Shown: piece by piece, positions 62,756 to 64,000 of the stretch
Layout of the letters: every line of letters begins with the position of its first letter
Position numbering within the stretch: position 1 is the stretch's first letter
Source: Betaproteobacteria bacterium
Lineage (GTDB): Bacteria > Pseudomonadota > Gammaproteobacteria > Burkholderiales > SG8-39
Assembly: GCA_016234705.1 (NCBI GenBank)
Contig: JACRAS010000074.1
Location: forward strand, 24,170-88,169
Reading direction: 5' to 3'
Length of the DNA stretch: 64,000 bases
Made by a program: the position numbers and the translations under genes
The notes under the pieces: model-generated
What the model was told of the DNA's origin: nothing
What the model saw: only the letters and a program-made list of their open reading frames with translations
Database searches by the model: none

Positions 62756-64000
62756 ACATCGCCGAGCCATTTGTCCGGCGCCCGATCATGACTGTCCTGG
62801 TCATGGCCGCGATCGTGATCTTCGGGCTGGCGGGCTTTCGCCTGCTGCCGGTGAGCCAACTGCCCAACATCGATTTCCCGACCATACAGGTTTCGGCGGA
62901 CCTGCCCGGGGCCAGCCCCGAGACCATGGCCTCCGCCGTAGCCACGCCGCTGGAGAAACAGTTCTCGACCATCGCCGGCATCGATACCATGACTTCGGTC
63001 AGCGGCCAGGGAATCACCCAGATCACCATCCAGTTCGCGCTCGACCGCGACATCGACGCCGCCGCCCAGGACGTGAACTCGGCCATCGCCTCGGCTGCGC
63101 GGCAACTGCCGGCGACGATGCCGGCGCCGCCTTCCTTCCGCAAAGTCAATCCGGCGGACTTCCCGGTCTATTACCTCGCGCTCACCTCGGATGTGCTGCC
63201 GCTGTCGACGGTCAACGAATACGCCGAAACCTTTCTCGCGCAGCGCATCTCCACCATCAGCGGCGTGGCCCAGGTGCAGGTGTTCGGGCAGCAGAAATAT
63301 GCGGTGCGGGTGCAGGTGGACCCGAGCCAGCTCGCCGCGCGCGGCGTCGGCATCAACGAGGTCGAGCAGGCAATCGCCCAGGCCAACGTCAACCTGCCCA
63401 CCGGAACGCTTTATGGCAAGGAGCGCATGTTCGCGGTGCAGGCCACCGGGCAGCTCTTTAACGCGGCTGCTTTCCGCCCAATCATTGTCACCTATCGCAA
63501 CGGCTCGCCGGTGCGCCTGAACGAACTCGGACGGGTCATCGATTCGGTGCAGAACGACAAGATCGCCGCCTGGTTCAAGGGCAAACGCGGCATCGTGCTC
63601 GCGATCCAGCGCCAGCCCGGCACCAACACCATCGAGGTGGTGAATTCGATCAAAAAGCTGCTGCCGACCTTCCGCGCCGAGGTCCCGGCGGGGATCGACA
63701 TCAACATTCTGTACGATCGCTCGGTCAGCATCCGCGCCTCGGTCGAGGAGGTCGAATTCACGCTGCTGCTGTCGCTCGCGCTGGTGGTCATGGTGATTTT
63801 CATTTTCCTGCGCAATATCCCGGCGACCATCATCCCGAGCATCGCGCTGCCCCTGTCCATCATCGGCACTTTCGCGGCGATGTACCTGTTCGGCCACAGC
63901 CTGGACAATATTTCACTGATGGCGCTCACGCTCTCGGTCGGCTTCGTCGTGGACGACGCCATCGTGATGCTGGAGAACATCACCCGCCACATCGAGATGG
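62752..64000 (+). CDS. RND efflux permease, N-terminal part (runs off the window)
   Basis: Begins at a GTG overlapping the adaptor stop. Translated here: NIAEPFVRRPIMTVLVMAAI (first helix), GASPETMASAVATPLEKQF and the periplasmic porter domain, then several helices to at least LSVGFVVDDAIVMLENITRH, which contains the proton-relay D-D pair of RND helix 4. AcrB/MdtB-type, drug or metabolite export. The rest is outside the window. Confidence 0.93.
   Translation, partial: MNIAEPFVRRPIMTVLVMAAIVIFGLAGFRLLPVSQLPNIDFPTIQVSADLPGASPETMASAVATPLEKQFSTIAGIDTMTSVSGQGITQITIQFALDRDIDAAAQDVNSAIASAARQLPATMPAPPSFRKVNPADFPVYYLALTSDVLPLSTVNEYAETFLAQRISTISGVAQVQVFGQQKYAVRVQVDPSQLAARGVGINEVEQAIAQANVNLPTGTLYGKERMFAVQATGQLFNAAAFRPIIVTYRNGSPVRLNELGRVIDSVQNDKIAAWFKGKRGIVLAIQRQPGTNTIEVVNSIKKLLPTFRAEVPAGIDINILYDRSVSIRASVEEVEFTLLLSLALVVMVIFIFLRNIPATIIPSIALPLSIIGTFAAMYLFGHSLDNISLMALTLSVGFVVDDAIVMLENITRHIEM

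Overview
The window is GC-rich, densely packed chromosomal DNA from a proteobacterium, most likely a betaproteobacterium. This follows from the gene repertoire: a lone Bug-type (TctC) solute receptor, the pilMNOPQ-aroK-aroB order, gltB-gltD, lptM next to lysA, and fused isobutyryl-CoA mutase. This is inference from gene content; no 16S or other marker RNA was seen. Dispersed imperfect palindromes of the kind common between genes in this group occur several times.

Layout. (1) 1-3900: an MFS transporter fragment, then a tight + strand series msrB, msrA, DUF1223, cytochrome b561, SUOX-fold molybdoprotein. All the soluble members carry export signals, so it reads as a periplasmic methionine-sulfoxide repair unit. 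(2) 3900-8600: orphan HicA-like protein, glpD, HAD phosphatase, a TauE/SafE remnant, a DUF420-like membrane protein and a Bug receptor. (3) 8770-13760, - strand: enoyl-CoA hydratase, a complete DctPQM TRAP transporter and a serine-glyoxylate-type aminotransferase. (4) 13940-17700: a DsbA-like protein and a 1020-residue FAD/Fe-S 2-hydroxyacid dehydrogenase carrying two in-frame copies of a 16-bp palindrome. (5) 17770-21700: bacterioferritin, then an eroded accessory stretch with PhzF and UbiB-kinase fragments, a DHH phosphoesterase, and a toxin/antitoxin/membrane-protein operon with a clear promoter and operator. (6) 21730-27330: icmF with a LiuR-type palindrome upstream, an acyl-CoA ligase, and a Lys/Glu-rich secreted peptide gene. 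(7) 27600-32000: TPR protein, HupE/UreJ-like protein with an EF-hand, two DMT permeases (one with a His-rich tail). (8) 32040-37080, - strand: recQ, glmS, glmU. (9) 37270-42430: a phosphonate/phosphite-type ABC transporter with two PhnD receptors, PhnC, two PhnE permeases and an embedded CDP-diacylglycerol pyrophosphatase-like protein. (10) 42700-44700: a lipoprotein with bacterial Ig-like repeats. (11) 44870-58030, - strand: gltD, gltB, aroB, aroK, pilQPONM. (12) 58300-64000, + strand: PBP1A, lptM, a broken lysA, and the start of an RND efflux operon.

How the genes work together: region 1 links two soluble Msr enzymes to a membrane cytochrome/molybdoenzyme pair and a thioredoxin-like protein. 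Region 3 pairs organic-acid uptake with carbon metabolism. Region 6 joins acyl-CoA activation to isobutyryl/butyryl-CoA interconversion. pilMNOPQ encodes the type IV pilus alignment complex and secretin and is followed by the aromatic pathway genes aroK-aroB. glmU and glmS supply UDP-GlcNAc for the wall that PBP1A builds. No rRNA, tRNA, CRISPR array, insertion sequence or prophage was found. The most interesting signals are the three-gene toxin-antitoxin-like operon, the palindrome-bearing dehydrogenase linker, the periplasmic Msr series, the Cdh-like gene inside the Phn transporter, and the degraded lysA.
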